Assembly: GCA_002719955.1 (NCBI GenBank)
Contig: PBFW01000062.1
Coordinates: 1 to 64,000 of the forward strand
Direction of reading: 5' to 3'
Length of the DNA stretch: 64,000 bases
Origin: Deltaproteobacteria bacterium
Lineage (GTDB): Bacteria; Myxococcota_A; UBA9160; UBA4427
How positions within the stretch are numbered: position 1 is the stretch's first letter; each line of letters opens with the position of its first letter. The position numbers and the translations under genes are program-made. Shown here in pieces: positions 62,819 through 64,000 of the stretch. The notes under the pieces were generated by a model. The model worked only from the letters and a program-made list of their open reading frames with translations. It made no database searches and was not told the origin of the DNA.

Positions 62819-62838
62819 TCGGCGCAGACCGCGTGGAT

Positions 62839-63042
62839 TCAGGAATCCTTCGGCGGAGCCAGCCTGCCGTCGGCGACCATCTGCCAGAGTTCTTCACGAA
62901 GTCGTTTCCGGAAAACCGGATCGGCCGGAACGGGATCGAGATCCGCGCAAAGGAAATCGAGGAGTTCTCCCTCTTCGACTGCGGTGCCGAGGATCGCTTC
63001 GCCAGTGGTTCCGCCCGGGAGGTACCCGAACTCGGTGCTCAC
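62839..63042 (-). CDS. Short conserved-looking protein upstream of the kinase
   Basis: About 67 residues beginning MSTEFGYLPGG at GTG 63042. The last 40 residues (LLDFLCADLDPVPADPVFRK, then REELWQMVADG) look like a real soluble helix, found in short proteins in similar genomes. It lies 20 bases upstream of the kinase on the same strand. The frame stays open further upstream to 63201, but that part is less protein-like. I do not recognise a domain; the start is uncertain. Confidence 0.5.
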   Translation of the reverse strand: MSTEFGYLPGGTTGEAILGTAVEEGELLDFLCADLDPVPADPVFRKRLREELWQMVADGRLAPPKDS

Positions 63043-63389
63043 ATCGACGACGGATCTCGCACTCGGCCGCGCGCGCTGCGACGCGCTGATGACTCCACGT
63101 TGGTGGACGGGTTGGAACCAATCCCAGATCGCCTGCCAAACTCTGCCACGCCCCACGTGCGTCACTCCTCGGACGACCAGCTCGAAATGCCCCGTTGGCA
63201 TTCACACAATCTGACGTCACCTAAGAGTGGTGCCGTCCTCTTGCATGTGTCAGAGGGGAATCGAATTATTCTCCAACTCGGCCGGTGGGTCAGGATCCGT
63301 TTTGGCTGGATCCATTTGGCGACAAGCGATCGCCCCTCGGGGAATCGCTTGCTCTCGCAGAGGCTCTCCGCGGCCTCTCCGGCCAGCCA
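63043..63389. other. 347-base spacer between the short protein and tetR
   Basis: No gene that I can support lies here. It holds a TGACGTCA palindrome near 63212, an AT-richer patch at about 63265 (AATTATT) and the strong hairpin at 63323-63351. The promoter of the short protein and kinase probably lies in it. Confidence 0.5.
63323..63351 (-). terminator. Strong hairpin downstream of tetR
   Basis: CAAGCGAT (63323-63330) pairs perfectly with ATCGCTTG (63344-63351), and CCCC and GGGG in the 13-base middle can add an inner stem. It lies 39 bases after the tetR stop. There is no T-run after it on the minus strand, so it may be a rho-aided terminator, a 3' stabiliser or an operator rather than a classical terminator. 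Confidence 0.5.
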
Positions 63390-63977
63390 TCAGCGAGCGG
63401 AGCGCAGGCCTTTCACGAGCAGCTCGATCAGGGCCTCGCACGCGGTCCGAAGCTCCTCACCCTGCGGAATCCGAGTGTAGATGCCGAAGAGGCTCGTCAT
63501 CACGACGATCGCGATCTGATCGGCTGAGAGCGAGGAGCGGAGCTCTCCGCGATCAGCGGCCGACTGGAGGTGGTGCGCGAGCTCGTCGGAAAGCATCGGC
63601 AGATTGTGGGTGGGGTCGTTGATGTCGTGGGGACGACGCACATAGAGCGAGAGCAATTCACCGAGTAGCCCGGCCTCACCGACCCGACTGTGCTCGTCGA
63701 TGCAGGCGTCGTTGACGCGCAGCAAGAGTTCTTGGAGCGTCGGGCGGGACTCGTCCAGAACGGCGACGCGACGGGCCACCCGCCCATTGATCCGACGCGC
63801 CAACTCCAGGAGCACGTCGTCCTTGGCGGGAAAGTGGAAATAGAAGGTCCCGCGTGCAACCCCGGCGGCCTTGGCGATCCGGTCGATCTGGGCGGCCGCA
63901 AATCCGACATCGCGAAACTCGCGCAAGGCCGTCTCGAAGATCCGCTCGCGCGTTTCAGCGCGCTGCCGAGCCCTCAT
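63390..63977 (-). CDS. TetR family transcriptional regulator
   Basis: A 195-residue regulator. The helix-turn-helix is in the first 50 residues (RIFETALREFRDVGFAAAQI, then RIAKAAGVARGTFYFHFPAK). The C-terminal part is the ligand-binding helix bundle (LLGELLSLYVRRPHDI). The ligand and target are unknown, and no divergent partner gene is visible because the window ends 23 bases upstream of the start. Homologues with this start usually repress neighbouring efflux or lipid genes. Confidence 0.88.
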   Translation of the reverse strand: MRARQRAETRERIFETALREFRDVGFAAAQIDRIAKAAGVARGTFYFHFPAKDDVLLELARRINGRVARRVAVLDESRPTLQELLLRVNDACIDEHSRVGEAGLLGELLSLYVRRPHDINDPTHNLPMLSDELAHHLQSAADRGELRSSLSADQIAIVVMTSLFGIYTRIPQGEELRTACEALIELLVKGLRSAR

Positions 63978-64000
63978 GCCCTGGGGCTTCGGCTTTCCGC

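Noticed and set aside
1..64000. CRISPR array, prophage, IS element or a new defence system
   Set aside because: No regular spaced repeats, integrase, transposase or nuclease-helicase cluster was seen. Most genes are core envelope and housekeeping genes.

Overview
The window is GC-rich, tightly packed and almost entirely coding. It comes from a Gram-negative bacterium with a complete outer-membrane programme: lipid A and LPS core synthesis, Bam, Lol and Lpt parts, a lipoprotein acyltransferase and a type IV pilin. Several clusters point to the old Deltaproteobacteria, probably Myxococcota or a relative. These are lpxA-lpxI-Gfo/Idh-lpxB, the PATAN (DUF4388), HEAT and MJ0042-ribbon receiver proteins, and above all pilA-pilG-pilH-pilI-pilD, which follows the Myxococcus xanthus order. 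No rRNA, IS element, prophage, integrase or CRISPR array was seen. The one tRNA is tRNA-Glu(CTC).

Layout. 1-3475 (+): the tail of an unknown gene, an FAD oxidoreductase and the MsbA flippase. 3504-13006 (-): a WaaE-like glycosyltransferase, rel, gmk, remA, yicC, heptose-7-P kinase, a second GT2, waaF and waaC. 13113-15160 (+): lptF and a Kdo-type kinase. 15170-25421 (-): lpxK, waaA, lpxB, Gfo/Idh oxidoreductase, lpxI, lpxA, ompH and bamA, read in reverse. 25905-33092 (-): lolD, lolC/E, prfB, lnt, ybeY and phoH. 33188-36257 (-): a PATAN protein and a large TPR membrane protein. rpsT (+) is followed by holA and lptE (-). 38571-46280 (-): a decaying chemosensory cluster. 46529-55034 (-): M17-N protein, nusB, ribH, a 30-codon ORF, ribD, nrdR, glyA, fabF, acpP, fabD, rpmF and the DUF177 protein. 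gltX (+) follows. 56692-61009 (-): pilD, pilI, pilH, pilG and pilA, with a near-perfect sigma-54 promoter. The end holds tRNA-Glu, a DEDDh exonuclease, a small kinase, a short protein and a TetR regulator.

How the genes fit together. LpxA, LpxI, LpxB, LpxK and WaaA give Kdo-lipid A. RfaE1, WaaC, WaaF, two GT2 enzymes and a Kdo-type kinase build and decorate the core. MsbA flips the product, and LptF and LptE carry it to the surface. Lnt, LolC/E and LolD mature and export lipoproteins; OmpH and BamA insert barrels. Gene pairs often overlap by ATGA, which implies translational coupling.

Most notable points: (i) a chemosensory locus with intact cheR, HEAT, receiver and PATAN genes, but broken cheB and a broken cheY-mcp fusion, and no cheA or cheW in view; (ii) the pilAGHID block with its sigma-54 promoter and a 20-bp-phased direct repeat upstream; (iii) a programmed +1 frameshift in prfB; (iv) enlarged BamA and LolC/E proteins with extra N-terminal modules; (v) a 30-codon ORF joined by ATGA overlaps to both ribD and ribH; (vi) several conserved operons that lack usual members (lpxD/fabZ, plsX/fabH/fabG, ribE/ribBA, rpoZ).
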